Shown one piece after another: positions 21,420-32,953 of a stretch of 64,000 nt of DNA. The notes below the pieces were generated by a model. The model was given only the letters and a program-made list of their open reading frames with translations, made no database searches and was not told the origin of the DNA. Both the position numbers and the translations under genes were made by a program. The stretch spans positions 2,098,109 to 2,162,108 of the forward strand of contig NC_135567.1 of NCBI RefSeq assembly GCF_964340395.1, given 5' to 3'. The DNA is from Glandiceps talaboti. Lineage: Eukaryota > Hemichordata > Enteropneusta > Spengelidae. Positions within the stretch are counted from its first letter, which is position 1. Each line of letters starts with the position of its first letter.

Positions 21420-23012
21420 TATAGAACTTATAAATCAGTCCGTTTAAATAGCTGTTAAATCCGATGTTTCGAATAAATATTCTTTTTCAAAGGAAAATCG
21501 GCGAGATACAAAAATGTTAGGTTAAAACCTGAACATTTCTGAAAATAATGGAACAAAACCGCGCGTGATATATAAACGGTTATACGTGGGAAAAGTTCTA
21601 AAATTCGCACGCACCAAATAGAACCCAATAGAATACGCCTGAAATTTAAAAAATACCCTGATTAGATGGGAATGACAAGAATAATCTAATAATTCCAAGG
21701 GGTTACAGCGTTCCAAGACGGAAAATGATTTCTTCTTCCTTTAACCTCAATGCTTTCTCATCACCAGTAACCTTACAAATTCCTGAAATGGACGTATTTG
21801 ATACACTGTGATCGTTGGTAATAAAATGCATAGATACAGGATAGTTACGATTCTTTTGTCTGGTAAGGCGGAGATGTTCCACGAAACGATCACCAAGACG
21901 ACGTTCAGTTGAACCTATATATAAAAAACCACATTTTTGACATGTAATGCAATACACTACATTAGTACTAATACAAGTAAATCTACTTGTAACAGGCACA
22001 CCGTTCTTAGGGCCAAAAACATGATTAGTATTAATAATGAAACGACATGTACCACATCGAGTTCGATCGCAAGGAAATGAACCAGCATTAACTTCCAATT
22101 CACGTTGTTCTGTACGTACCACCATATCTCTAAGACTGGTATCATGACGCCAAGCTGTTAATGGTACTTCAGGAAACAATGAATTGGTAACCCTATTAGA
22201 ACGTAAGATATTAAAATGCTTGTAGATGGTGTTTTTTAACTCTAGTGGAAAAGGGATGGTATGTAAGAGCTAGTATGGGACGATCGTTGTCACTCTTCTG
22301 ATCATGTGATTTGATACAAGCTTCCCTCGACAAAGATGATACTTTATGTAAAGCCGTGTTGGTAACAGACATTGGATAACCACGTTGATGGAAGTACGTG
22401 CAAAATTCAGCAGACCTTTTTCTGAAATCCAAATCACTACTACAAATACGACGTAAATGAAGTAATTGTGAATAGGGAATGGAATCTTTACACTTATTAG
22501 GACGAGATGAACCATACTGTAAATATGAATGTGAATCAGTAGGTTTAGTATAAATAGAGGTAGCTATATCATCACCATCAATCCTAAGGGAGATGTCAAG
22601 GAAATTGATAGTTAGTTCTGAAATATCATAAGTATACTGAATAGCAGGATTAAAACCACATATGTAGTTAATAAACTGCATAAGGTCCTCAAGTTTGAGT
22701 GATGCTGCACCAACGCCGTCATCAATAAATCGTTTATATAGATCAGCTAAGATCTCTTGATACGAGCTAAAAATAAGGTGTTCTTGATAAGACATAAATA
22801 AACCAGCATAACTAGGTCCAAGACAACTTCCCATAGCAACGCCGCGTTTCTGCACAAAATACTTGTCATTAAAGGTAAAATAATTACAGGTAAGAACAAG
22901 TTCAGCCAATCTAAGAACTACGTGGGTAGGAGGGTCAAGTACAGGTCTTAAATTAAGATAGTGTTCGATTGCAACTAAACCTTCATTATGTGGTATGGAA
23001 GTATATATTTAC
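21420..23012 (-). mobile_element. Second Penelope-like element, 5'-truncated
   Basis: Minus-strand PLE from RT motif A (YTSIPHNEGL, about 22990) to the 3' untranslated end, which includes ttattcgaaacatcggattt (about 21462-21480), a phrase of the kind seen at PLE 3' ends. The 5' end stops exactly where the 3' tail of a CR1-type LINE abuts (about 23012-23040). Family differs from the 944-2594 element. Confidence 0.8.
21703..22990 (-). pseudogene. PLE RT plus GIY-YIG endonuclease, one frameshift
   Basis: RT part: YTSIPHNEGL (motif A remnant), QKRGVAMGS..GPSYAGLFM (motif B), YKRFIDDGVG (motif C, FIDD) and thumb NFLDISL..YTKPTDSHSYLQ. A frameshift near 22190-22215 separates the C-terminal nuclease: a Cys pair region CDRTRCGTC, then YCITCQKCGFLYIGSTERRLGDRFVEHL (split here as YCITC, CGF, YIGST, R, EHL) in GIY-YIG order, ending RLGTL with stop at 21703. 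About 430 codons remain; the N-terminal RT is missing. Apart from the frameshift it is well preserved. Confidence 0.85.
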
Positions 23013-23059
23013 CGTGAATTTACCGTGAATTTACGTGGGGTAGGAAGCCATTGAGGCTT

Positions 23060-24480
23060 TTAAAGACCCCTTACTGTTCTGAGGTGGTTATCAATACACG
23101 CTTTAAAATGATTAACTGATGAATTAGCAATAACCATTTCTGGTAAACTGTTCCAAATGTCTACGACACGTTGACTGAAAAAATATTTATTTATATCCAA
23201 TCTGGATCTGTCCTTAAATAATTTCAAACTGTGTCCTCTTGTTGTCGAAGTTGATACGTTGAAAAACACAACTGGATCAACGAGAGTATGCCCATGGAAA
23301 AGTTTATACACTTCCAGCAAATCTGCTCAGATCCGTCTGGTTTCTAAAGTTGTCAGTTTCAATACGTGTAACCTGTCCTCATAATTCAAGCCACCAAGCT
23401 GCGGAATCATCCTGGTGAACCGACGCTGCACTTTTTCCAAAAACACAATATCCCTATTCGCATGAGGGGACCACACTGGGGAAGCATAGTCAAGGTGTGG
23501 ACGAACTAGCGATTTATAGAGTGGCAATAGAATATCCTTCGATTTACAGGTGAATGTTCTTTTTACCAAACCAAGTACTCGATTTGCTTTATTTACCTTC
23601 CCTGCGATATGCAGTTTCGGTTTCAGTGAGTTGTGAATCAAAACCCCTAGATCTGTTTCAGACTCTACAGATGACAATCTACTACCATTCATGGTGTACG
23701 GATAGTTGGGATTATTGTAACCCACATGCATGACCTTACACTTGCTCACGTTGAATAGCATTTGCCAGTCACTAGACCAATCAATTAAGGTTTCCAAGTC
23801 TTTCTGTAACACTTCAGCATCGTCTTCAGATACAAGTTTGCGAATTAACTTTGTATCATCTGCAAACTTAAGAACTTTGCTAATAATATTTTCCTCAATG
23901 TCATTTATATAGATGAGGAACAGTACGGGACCTAACACGGACCCCTGTGGAACTCCACTTAAACTCTGCTCCATTTCGACGCAGTTCCATTCAGAATAAC
24001 TCGCTGCTCCCTGTTCCTTAGCCAAGTCTCAATCCACCGTGACACCTTACCACTTATTCCATGAGCCTTTAGTTTAGTTATGAGTCTTTGATGTGGCACT
24101 TTATCGAAAGCTTTGGCGAAATCTAAATAAATAATGTCTACTGGGTGCCCCTTATCGACAGAATCCGTTACATACTCTAGGAAGGTTAGTAGGTTGCTGA
24201 CACATGAACGACCACTTATGAAGCCATGTTGAGAGTCTCTGATGAGTTTGAATTTATCCAAATTATCAACGATAGAGTCACGTATAACTTTTTCAAATAT
24301 TTTACATATTTGAGATGTCAAACTCACTGGACGACAGTTTCCACACAGGGCCTTGTCCCCTTTTTTGAACAATGGAGTGACATTTGCACGTCTCCAATCA
24401 ATAGGTACATCTCCTTCGTCAATCGACTTTCTAAATATATCACACAGTGGGTCTACAATAACATCTCGATTGGAACATCG
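23060..24480 (-). pseudogene. CR1-type RT, frameshifted
   Basis: Three blocks. The first (24480-23960) has DWRRA.VTPLFKKGDK, NCRPVSLTS, IYLDFAKAFDKVPH (motif A). The second (about 23985-23327) has GVPQGSVLGPVLFLIYINDI (motif B), KFADDTKL (motif C) and the post-RT LVRPHLDYASPVWSPH and KVQRRFTR region. The third (23320-23060) is the conserved tail with DINKYFFSQRVVDIWNSLP. Frameshifts lie near 23990 and 23324. Known: such domains are typical of CR1/L2/Rex-type non-LTR elements. Not functional as it stands. Confidence 0.88.
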
Positions 24481-24489
24481 GCTATCGGG

Positions 24490-24812
24490 ACATCTTCATC
24501 TAATTTTCTTTCTATTTTCTCCACTTTTTTCTCAACACAGTCCAACTGTTCTTGCATGAAATCTTGTTTAAGACTAATTCCACTCACAAAATTGAGCACT
24601 TTCACTGCTCCTCGATTACAACCAGTACAGTACCAGTGCAGTTGGACATCCTCACCTTTATTACTGCTGGCTCTGGCTTGCTTGCTTAGAAACTGATAAG
24701 TCTGCTTATTGACTTTCGCACATACAGGGTGGTACCAGGTCTCACACAGTTCACATTGAATACCATCATCATCTTCAAGTAACCTCTTATCACATACACA
24801 GATTAATGGCCA
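24490..24812 (-). pseudogene. LINE ORF1 remnant with PHD finger and coiled coil
   Basis: Minus-strand frame with CVCDK, then GIQCELCETWYHPVC and later HWYCTGC. This is the C4HC3 order of a PHD finger with the conserved Trp before the last Cys pair. A charged heptad-like stretch (EQLDCVEKKVEKIERKLDED) follows. PHD fingers occur in ORF1 proteins of CR1-like LINEs, where they may help chromatin targeting. The frame then runs straight into the RT region through a deletion, so ORF1 and ORF2 are artificially joined. Confidence 0.75.
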
Positions 24813-24819
24813 GCCAGTC

Positions 24820-25465
24820 CCATTTTTGAGGAAAAGTCAGTTGGTTCCAGAGATATGCAGTGCTGTGGCAAATCAGACAGTTACAATACCACCACGTAGT
24901 GAGATGCCCGTAACTGTTCGCCTTCAATCTGCAACTATGGGAGAGCCACCACCTCATGGTTACCCAGGTATTTTAGACCCTGATGAATCCTTTCGAGATG
25001 ATAGGGGTTTAGCTGTAGCCCGAACTGTTTCCAGAGTTACCAATGGTGTTGCGCTAGTACAAGTTATGAACATCAGCGAATAGCCTGTAGACTTGCATGA
25101 GGACACGCCTTTAGGATCTTTTGTAGCTACTAAGACTGATGAAGTAAGCTATACAGTGTCAAGAGTATATATATGAACTATGTGAAACAAAGAAGCCAAC
25201 AGCAACGGTATCACGTGTGGAAATCAGTAAGAACACATCAGAAATGGATAGTGGTATAGCCAAGATAGCACTTAATGATGCAGCAATAACAGAACCTCAG
25301 AAAAGGAGAGTGGGGAATTTATTGAAGGAGTATTCCTATGTATTTAGTAAGAACTCGATGGATAGAGGTCGGACCCATCTAGTCCAACATCATATACGGA
25401 CAGGGAATGCTGCCCCTATAAAACAACGGCCTCGGCGTGTACCAGTGCATCTACAGGCAGAGATA
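24820..25465 (+). pseudogene. Ty3/Gypsy pol, 5' fragment (protease-RT spacer)
   Basis: Recognised by TIPPRSEMPVTVRL and YPGILDPDESF..RGLAVAR, the conserved linker between protease and RT in Gypsy elements, then LLKEYSYVFSKN..D.GRT and the lead-in to RT, RPRRVPVHLQAEI. An in-frame TAG at 25081-25083 and further stops near 25173-25200 break it. It is cut at 25465 by a 2.29-kb insertion; the frame resumes at 27757. gag, protease and the 5' LTR are missing, replaced by the CR1 element on the left. Confidence 0.85.
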
Positions 25466-25599
25466 TGCATTTTTCTCGACACTGTGTGAGAAGAGCCACT
25501 GGCTCAACAGTCTATCGAGATTAAATAAAGTCTAATAATTATAATAATAGTACATGATAATAATAATAATTGTAATAATTGGGTTTACTCGAATATTAA

Positions 25600-26270
25600 C
25601 CACCCTACCTGGGGTAGTTTTGTATGCTGAGTTCAAAAAGGGGGTCATTTTATGAACATCTGTTGCCATGGTAACCAAAATCACCATAATATGTTAATCA
25701 TTTTTCCAAAAATTGACATAAAACATTGAAAAAAAAGATAATACAGTGAAAAAATGTCCTTGTATTAGACATGTATGAGTTAGTGCTATCTGGTGTAACA
25801 TAAATTGTATAAAATTGGAAAGCTGTTTCCATGGAAACATATGGTAGAGTAAAAAATGTTGTGTTTGTTAAACACCTACATATCTGGAAAATAACATGAT
25901 AAACCTACCGTAATTATAACATAGTTTATTAGCATATTGACTGCCCTATCTTGAGTAGTTTGTTATGCCGAGTTCAAAAATAGATATCATTTTAGGAACA
26001 TCTGTTGCCATGGTAACCTAAATCACCATATTATGCATTATTAGGCAAAATTTATGTAAAATTCGAAGAAAATTTTTTTTACAAACAAAATCCTTACTTT
26101 TGGCATATATGCACTAATGCTATCCATTGTAAGACAGATTATTTAAATTGGAGAGTGGCTTCCATGGAAACATAAAATACGCTAAATTTTACAAATGCCA
26201 TGTTTTACTAAAAAAAAATTACATCTGACATACACCTACAAACGAATGGGTTTGCTATTAAAATACCAAA
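25600..26270. repeat. Two tandem copies of a ~340-bp block
   Basis: Blocks near 25613-25705 and 25953-26045 share gagttcaaaaa, a tgaacatctgttgccatgg core and taaccaaaatcaccat with few differences. The following parts share atggaaacata. Period about 340 bp. Confidence 0.75.
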
Positions 26271-27408
26271 TATTTTGTTACTCCAAGTCCTAATAAAATA
26301 TGCAACTAGTCACAAACTGAGTGGTTAACATGTATGTCAGAAGATCTGTGCCGATTACAAGGTCTAATTACGATCCCAATTTTTTGAAGGGCCGGCCGGG
26401 CCAACTACACTACAACATGTCACGCGCAAGGAGGGTGCTACTATACGTCACATGAACATAAACAACCCGGTGTGCGGGAATGTGAAGAAAATTGCAGGCC
26501 TTCGCTAGTTTTCTGTTAAATATTAAATGTATACACTGGCAACTGTTTGCAATAATGACAGCATAACACAGCAATAAAGATATACTGTGTGAAATTACGA
26601 TTTAATACAAATTACTCAGCTTTTAAATACAACCCCATCTTGACATATTCTTTTCAGTAACTGTTGTGCTGACATTTAAAAACATGTACGTTAACGACGT
26701 CATCAGCTCTACATACCTTTAGCTATGAACAAAATTCAACTTTCCTTTCTTGGCAGTGTAAATCATATACATATATGCATACGTAGTACATAGTCTTCAG
26801 TTGAATATATGACATAAAAATTAATGTAACATAGGTCCGGTTTGACATTGACACCCGATACCAAAACATACATCCAAAGTTGCGTTCAACTTCAAGGAAA
26901 CCGTTAGTTGCTTCATGATTAAACACTGTCCGTTTTCACTGAGGTTATTTCCACGCAAATATATAAATATATAGCCGTCACAAAATAATTGAATATTAGG
27001 TATCCTGTGCAACTCTGTAGGGTTGCACTCGTGCTGTATATGCTGCTGTTCGAAGCATACGATATGCAGTCCGACATAAACTCACAAGCAAATTCAAATA
27101 TGGCCGGTCAGTCTTATCACAGTATCGTGTAGTCTGCAGGAAACGTCCACAATAACAATAAGTAAACATCAGTAAGCGTCTAAAAAAAAAACACACTTGG
27201 TAGAGTTTTTTTAGTGTATGTTCGTTGAATTTAGCAGTCAGTATTGCCAAAGGAGTCATCACAATACAGATTTTGAGTGAAATTTTGTTGTGGATTTCTC
27301 TCATTGATCCACATAATACTGTGGTCTGATTGTTGCATGATGGGAAAATTTGGACCGGCCGATGAGGGCAGCATTCGAATGACAAACTCAGGTACTAGGT
27401 CTGGCACC

Positions 27409-27435
27409 AGCCCCCCCCCCCTACACACACACAAA

Positions 27436-27480
<45 letters not shown>
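27409..27480. repeat. (C)n(CA)n microsatellite
   Basis: A run of C followed by acacacaaac and about 23 CA units, ending in tcactcac. Confidence 0.95.
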
Positions 27481-27482
<2 letters not shown>

Positions 27483-27696
27483 TCACATACTTTTTTTTTT
27501 AAATTCATGTTTTCTGTTTATTATTCATTTTGAGCTTTTGAGCTTTATAAAGGAAAAATGTCCACATCTTATTATCCCTTTAAAATAAATATATTCTATA
27601 AGCTCACACGGATACATTTTATTGAAAGCACCATTCCTCTAAAACAAATTTGTGCAGACATTTTTATTATTATGTACTATTAAAACCCCTTAACTT

Positions 27697-27756
<60 letters not shown>

Positions 27757-27757
<1 letters not shown>

Positions 27758-30700
27758 AACGACAAGTGAAAAACGTGTTGGAAAATTATGTCATAGAGGA
27801 GAGCAATTCACCATGGGCTTCTCCAGTAGTATTAGCAAGGAAGAAAGACATGTCCATCCGCTTCTGTGTCGATTACCGCAAAGTGAACTCAGTTACAGAA
27901 AGAGATGCTCATCCTTTACCAAGAATTGATGATACCTCGGATGCTTTGTCAGGATCTAGCCTTTATTCAGTTGTAGATCTTTGTTCAGGATATTGGCAGG
28001 TTGAAGTGCACCCAGACGATAGAGACAAGACTGCATTTACCACAGGAGTTGGCCGTTATAATTTTAAGGTCATGCCATTTGGATTAACAAACGCACCACC
28101 AACTTTTCAGAGATTGATGGAATTAGTGTTGGCTGGTTTGGATTGGCGTAAATGTTTAGTTTACCTGGATGACATTATTATATTCAGCAAAGACTTTGAG
28201 GAACACATACAGAGCCTTGAAGAGGTGCTCAAAAGGATGGGGGTTGCTGGTTTGAAATTGAAAACTGTTTCAAGCCACTGTTGTGTTTTTGGGACATAAG
28301 GTCTCAGCAGAAGATATATCTCCAGACCCTGACCTAACAGAACGTATACAGTCCTATCCTACTCCAATATGTGTAGCAGACGTTCGCCGCTTCTTAGGCT
28401 TAGCATCATATTATAGGAGGTTTGTAAAGAACTTTGCACTGATTGCAACACCCTTACACCACCTATCAGAGAAGGAAGTAAAATTTGAGTGGTCCGAAGA
28501 TTGTAGTCATGCCTTTCAAGTACTTAAAACTGCCCTTGCCTGTCCACCAATACTTGCATACCCAGACTTTACCAAGACTTTCTACATTCACGCTGATGCC
28601 TCACATTCTGCAGTAGGAGTTGTTTTAGCACAGAGACATGAAGGGGGAGAGAAAGTAATAGCATATGCAAGCCATGCCCTTAACAAGGTGGAGAGAAGGT
28701 GGGCCACATATTATAAGGAACTTTTTGCTATTGTGTGGAGAATAATACATTTCCGCCCTTACTTATGTGGAGCACAGTTTCATGTTGTAACTGACCAGAA
28801 ACCTCTGGTAGGATTACGGGATATTAAAGCTGGTAATGATCCCACAGGATGTAGAGAGAGATGGGCTATAGAAGTGAGTATGTATGACTTCACCGTAAAA
28901 CATAGAGGTGGGAAATATCACTCAAACGCTGATGCCATGTCTAGATTAAACTCCAAAGAGGGCACTGATGAAGAAATGTCACTTGAGCAGGAATGGTGTT
29001 GTCCAGTCTTGTCAACTCGTGGTAACAATAACTCTGAAATTCAGAGTACACAGGTAATTAATGAAGTATCATACTCAAAGTTAACTGGTGGTAATACTCT
29101 GTTGGACTTTAAAAGGGGACAGCAAGAAGATACAGTATTACAAGAAGTTTTATCATGGTTACAGACAGGAAAGAAACCATCAAAACAGTACCTGAAAGGG
29201 AAGAACTGGAGATTGAAAGCGTTATGGCATAAAGTTGACAGTTTGCAAGTGGTGAAGGGAGTAATATGCAAAAAATGGAGTATATATGATGGTCAAAGAG
29301 TAAGACATTTGCACCTTGTTCCGGATGCAATAGTCAACACTGCATTGAAAGAACTGCATGATGGTGCCATGTCTGGTCACATTGGAGTAAAGAGAACAGT
29401 AGAAAGATGTAGACAGCGGTTCTATTGGCCTGGAATGAGTCAAGATGTTAGGAGATGGGTTCAAAGCTGCCAGCTGTGCCAAAGAAGGAAACCACCAGCA
29501 CCAAAGGCAAGGGCACCTATGCAAAATATATCAGTAACCCGCCCATTTGAGATGGTTGCAGCAGACCTGAATGAGTTACCCATGTCTAAAAAGGGAAATC
29601 GCTATACTCTAGTTGTGATGGACTACTTCACTAAATATGTCAACATTTATGCTTTATCTAACCAAAAGGCAACTACTGTAGCCAGAAAGATATTTGGAGA
29701 ATATATTGCAGAGCATGGAGTATTTGAAATATTTCACTCAGATCAGGGACGTAATTTTGAGTCCCAGGTGATGACAGAACCCTGTGCACTACTACAAATA
29801 TATAAATCACGCACTACTCCATATCACCCGCAGTCGGACGGGGTGGTCGAAAGGTTCAACCGGACTTTGGCGGAGATGTTGGCAAAATGTGTTGCACAGT
29901 ATGGTGATGAGTGGGACGATCATATATCTAAGATTGCGCTAGCTTATAATACAAGTGTTCATGAAAGCACAGGACAAACTCCATATTTTCTCAATCGTGG
30001 GAGAGAAGCTAGACTACCAATAGATATACTGTATGGAAGTACTCCAGATGAGGCAGTTGCGGCTCCTATTACACATGCAAGGCGTGTTGTCACCAACTTG
30101 AAAACTGTCTTTCTACAGGTACGTGAAACATTTGGTAGATCGAAAAGAAGACAGAAGGTTGGGTATGATATATGGGCTCACCATCAACCATATGACGTTG
30201 GAGATAAAGTGTGGCTACATGACCCAAAGACCAGAAGGGGTAGATGTCAGAAACTTAGATTGCCATGGGTTGGTCCATTTATAGTAAAGAAGAGAATAGT
30301 GGGTCCAGATGGAGAGCCAGGTGTGGTATACCGCATACAACAGGAAGGACCCCACCGTAGGCGATTAGTGGTACATCACAATAGACTGAAACCATGTATA
30401 GGCTTACAACGAGATGACCCACATTCACCACCTTCAGTAAGTTTACAGAGACAAGGGGATAAGGAGAGTCAAAGGGAAATAGAAATTGAGAGTTCAACTC
30501 CTGCTCCTGGTGGCTATGTGATTATTCCTGGAAGGCAGCAGATTGAAAATGGGGAGGATAAGGATGTAAATGAGAGACTGAATGTAGCTGAAAAACAACA
30601 TACTTGGGAGATGAGAGATGTGCCAGTAGTAGAAAATAATGTGCCAGTAGTAGAAAATAATGTGCCAGAAGTAGAAAATAATGTGCCAGAAGTGGAAGAA

Positions 30701-30796
30701 AATATATTGGATCCAGGGCAGAATGAACATGTGTTGCGCCCTCAGGTGACAAGTTCAGGACTGGTAACCAGAGTACTAGCAAGGTACACAGAGTAG
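27757..30796 (+). pseudogene. Ty3/Gypsy pol: RT, RNase H, integrase (one frameshift)
   Basis: First block (27757-28299): RT with SPWASPVVLARKKD, FCVDYRKVN, LCSGYWQV (motif A region), MPFGLTNAP.TFQ (motif B) and YLDDIIIFS (motif C). A frameshift at about 28270-28300 leads to an 837-codon block. There RT connection FLG..ASYYRRF is at 37-48, RNase H starts at FYIHADAS (100-107) and includes LFAI..W and DQKPL, and an HHCC zinc domain (H..H then C..C near 355-405) follows. The integrase core has D in AADLNE, D in FHSDQGRNF and E in VVERFNR, and the C-terminal domain has a GPF signature (LPWVGPF). The tail carries a 21-bp repeat. The RNase H and integrase region is fully open, so this copy is younger than its neighbours. 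Host function unlikely. Confidence 0.92.
30620..30705 (+). repeat. 21-bp in-frame repeat (x4) in the Gypsy pol tail
   Basis: The unit gtgccagtagtagaaaataat is repeated four times and translates to VP(V/E)VENN. It adds an acidic/Asn-rich tail after the integrase GPF domain. Confidence 0.9.
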
Positions 30797-31310
30797 AAGA
30801 GGAAAACAATATGATAAAATGTGTACTTTGAATGTGTTATCAAGGACAATATCCAGACTGTGACCAAAGTCAATATTGTGTGTTTTGACGGACCCATACC
30901 AGGACATTGCCACTTGGACTTTGTGCGGATAATAATATGTACTACCAATAATAGGATATCAATGTGTAATTACTGGTTTACATTACCTGATGCCGTCCAT
31001 GGATTTATTGTTAATTGTGTACAGTTTGCTGGATTAGGGTGAGGAGTTGTGTAACATGTTTGTGTTCAATTCTGAATGCTACAATGAAACCATTGTGACG
31101 ATGGCTACGAACTGTTTCGGTTTTACTGCATTTAACAAGGATGTCAGACATTCTCTCTTGCTGAGAGCGTAAATATGTACAATGAGACAACGAAATATCG
31201 TTCTGTAGATGACACATCTGATATGACTATTTTTAGTGAAGGCAATGGGTTCATCTCTATGTCCCAGCCATCAAGCTAACTGCCTCATAAATTATATATT
31301 ACCAAAGTTA
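30797..31310 (+). other. Gypsy 3' region, possible polypurine tract and LTR start
   Basis: Follows the pol stop at 30796. A purine-rich ggattagggtgaggag (31020-31036) followed by TGTGTAAC could be the polypurine tract and start of the 3' LTR. No second LTR copy exists in the window, so the boundaries cannot be confirmed. Confidence 0.35.
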
Positions 31311-32170
31311 CTTAATAATTGTTGCAGTCAATTTTCAAGCCGCGGAAGTCAATAAGTTGGTAATCCGTTTATGTCATCCTTGAGTAAAGAAATGGACCAT
31401 TCTAAAAGAGCAGACTATGTCAAATCGATAACATTAAGCTATAGCCTAAAATGGCTGAACACCACTTTCGTTGATTACAGCTAGATAGTCCAACGACTTG
31501 TGGTAGGGACAGTCCCTAATGACTCACTGTGAAAGTTACAGTTAGCATGAATGGACGCAAATCACAAAGAAGTACATTATTAACATGACAAATAGACATG
31601 CTTGAGTGATATAAAGTTTACTTGTCTCTTGAGATGAGAAGTGCGCCACCATACAGTATTATGCAGTAAGCTATTCATCATTACGTCACCTTTGACCAAA
31701 TCGTTGCATCCGGGATTTCCCCCAACGCATGCCAATAATAAACCTAAGAATACCTTGTCGACTAGTTACTACTTCTTTTTGGATGTGGGCCATACTAACT
31801 GTGTTCGTATCGATTGCTGTATTTTCAAGCTAAGAAAACATGTTATGTCATAGATTAGATAGAATGAACACGTCCTAACCACCTTCCGATAAGTACAACA
31901 ATTTTCATTCTTCTTTTTGTAACGTTGTTATTTTTGCACTGATTAACAGTGAGATGCAGGAATGTAGATGATTTACAATGGCCTTTATATCCAAAATGAA
32001 AAATTCTCAATAAATAATGACGGATATTATCTAAATCTCTATATTTTTAGAAAATGCAAATATGTGGATTTTATTGGCATTGTGTTACCTTTGTCACAAA
32101 ACAGGTGATTCTTAGGTGACAATATGATTTTTCAGTCCAAGTTTGCAAGGTACATCATATGCATCTGTAC
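31310..32170 (-). repeat. Promoter-containing segmental duplicate (copy 1)
   Basis: Aligns with 60240-61030 plus 62018-62110 over most of its length (for example attaagctatagcctaaaat, ggcaaatcacaaaga, gagatgcaggaatgtagatg, gtttgc(a/g)aggtaca). Contains the minus-strand promoter-like layout described for 31608-31697. No open coding sequence besides a short possible first exon. Confidence 0.8.
31608..31697 (-). promoter_or_regulatory. DR1-like site, GATGAATAG block and TATA box (copy 1)
   Basis: On the minus strand: GGTCAAAGGTGA (31697-31686), close to the nuclear-receptor DR1 half-sites AGGTCA.AGGTCA; gatgaatagct just downstream; and a TATA box taaactttatatc at about 31618-31608. A donor-like GTGAGT follows at 31527 after a short ATG-containing stretch. 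The same order and spacing (68 bp DR1 to TATA) occur at 60613-60545. Confidence 0.5.
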
Positions 32171-32950
32171 CATATACTGTGCATCCGAACCACTAACGTT
32201 TGAAACAAAGTCCTTGAAATGAAGGTATGAAGCTTGTACATTTGCATTTTGGGTTAGTGTGCTGTATTGTCTGAAATTAGGACCTCGATTCTGTGCAATA
32301 GTACATGTCTGTCCTGAATTTAAAATGGGCGTTTAAATTCGTCTAACGAACTTTCCAAACATTCAAGTTACCGAATAAAGTCCCCCACTGAAGAGAAATT
32401 CAGAATTTGTTTATTTGATTCCTGCTGTCCTCAAACCATGTGCTCCCACAGGGATTCTTGATTTGTGTTCTGCAGAAAATGTAATACCAGGATTTACTTT
32501 CACGGAAATTATATGTGCTGATCACCATGAAGCAGGAAGCCGTTGCAGTTATTGAACACCTTTCAAATTGAACAGACTATAACACCACTGTTCTGTTGAA
32601 TTTGAATACATAGTATATATCACTATGTAACATTTAGTTTGATGCTTAGACCGATCAGACTCGTGATTTGCACCGACAATATAATGGAATAATATATTTA
32701 GTACAATAAACTAATATTCTAGTAAATCCTGTGGTGTATACGTTTTCATATGGACATATGGTGGGATACCCTCACTTGACCACACCCTGGGAGATGATAT
32801 GACGATCCGTAAAATGAAGTGTCAAATTTAGACATGATGAATATACATTTCTGTTATTCTGATGAGAGAATGATGTATTGACATCATCCCCGTCACAACA
32901 TATCACTCAGTATGGGGTTATTATCTTAACCACTGAAAGCACTGTTCTGT
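32170..32950. other. Non-coding
   Basis: No gene, transposon or tandem repeat recognised. Confidence 0.45.
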
Positions 32951-32953
32951 ATC

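Larger units (their letters stand above)
23013..24815 (-). mobile_element. CR1-type LINE with internal deletion
   Basis: Read leftward: a PHD-finger ORF1 remnant (about 24500-24810), a direct jump into the RT near 24480, the rest of the RT and a C-terminal domain ending near 23060, then a short tail with an 11-bp repeat (ttaccgtgaat, two to three copies, 23015-23036). Short tandem-repeat tails, rather than poly(A), are typical of CR1. The ORF1 end, the endonuclease and the first RT blocks are deleted. Confidence 0.8.
25466..27756 (+). mobile_element. 2.29-kb insertion splitting Gypsy pol, ending in (TAA)n
   Basis: The Gypsy reading frame stops after GAGATA at 25465 and continues with CAACGACAAGTG at 27757, so everything between is inserted. 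The right end is a (TAA)n tract (27700-27756) abutting pol, and ATA is present at both borders. Inside are a LINE-tail-like AATAAAGTCTAATAATTATAAT (25520-25550), two tandem copies of an approximately 340-bp block (below), a C-run plus (CA)n at 27409-27478, and no convincing gene. Likely a non-coding retroposed element with a TAA-type tail. It may be a composite. Confidence 0.65.

Noticed and set aside
24961-24990. CTGATGA followed by a GAGA (hammerhead-like) in the Gypsy fragment
   Set aside because: No stem II pairing, GAAA is absent, and the sequence is explained by conserved Gypsy coding (LDPDESF).
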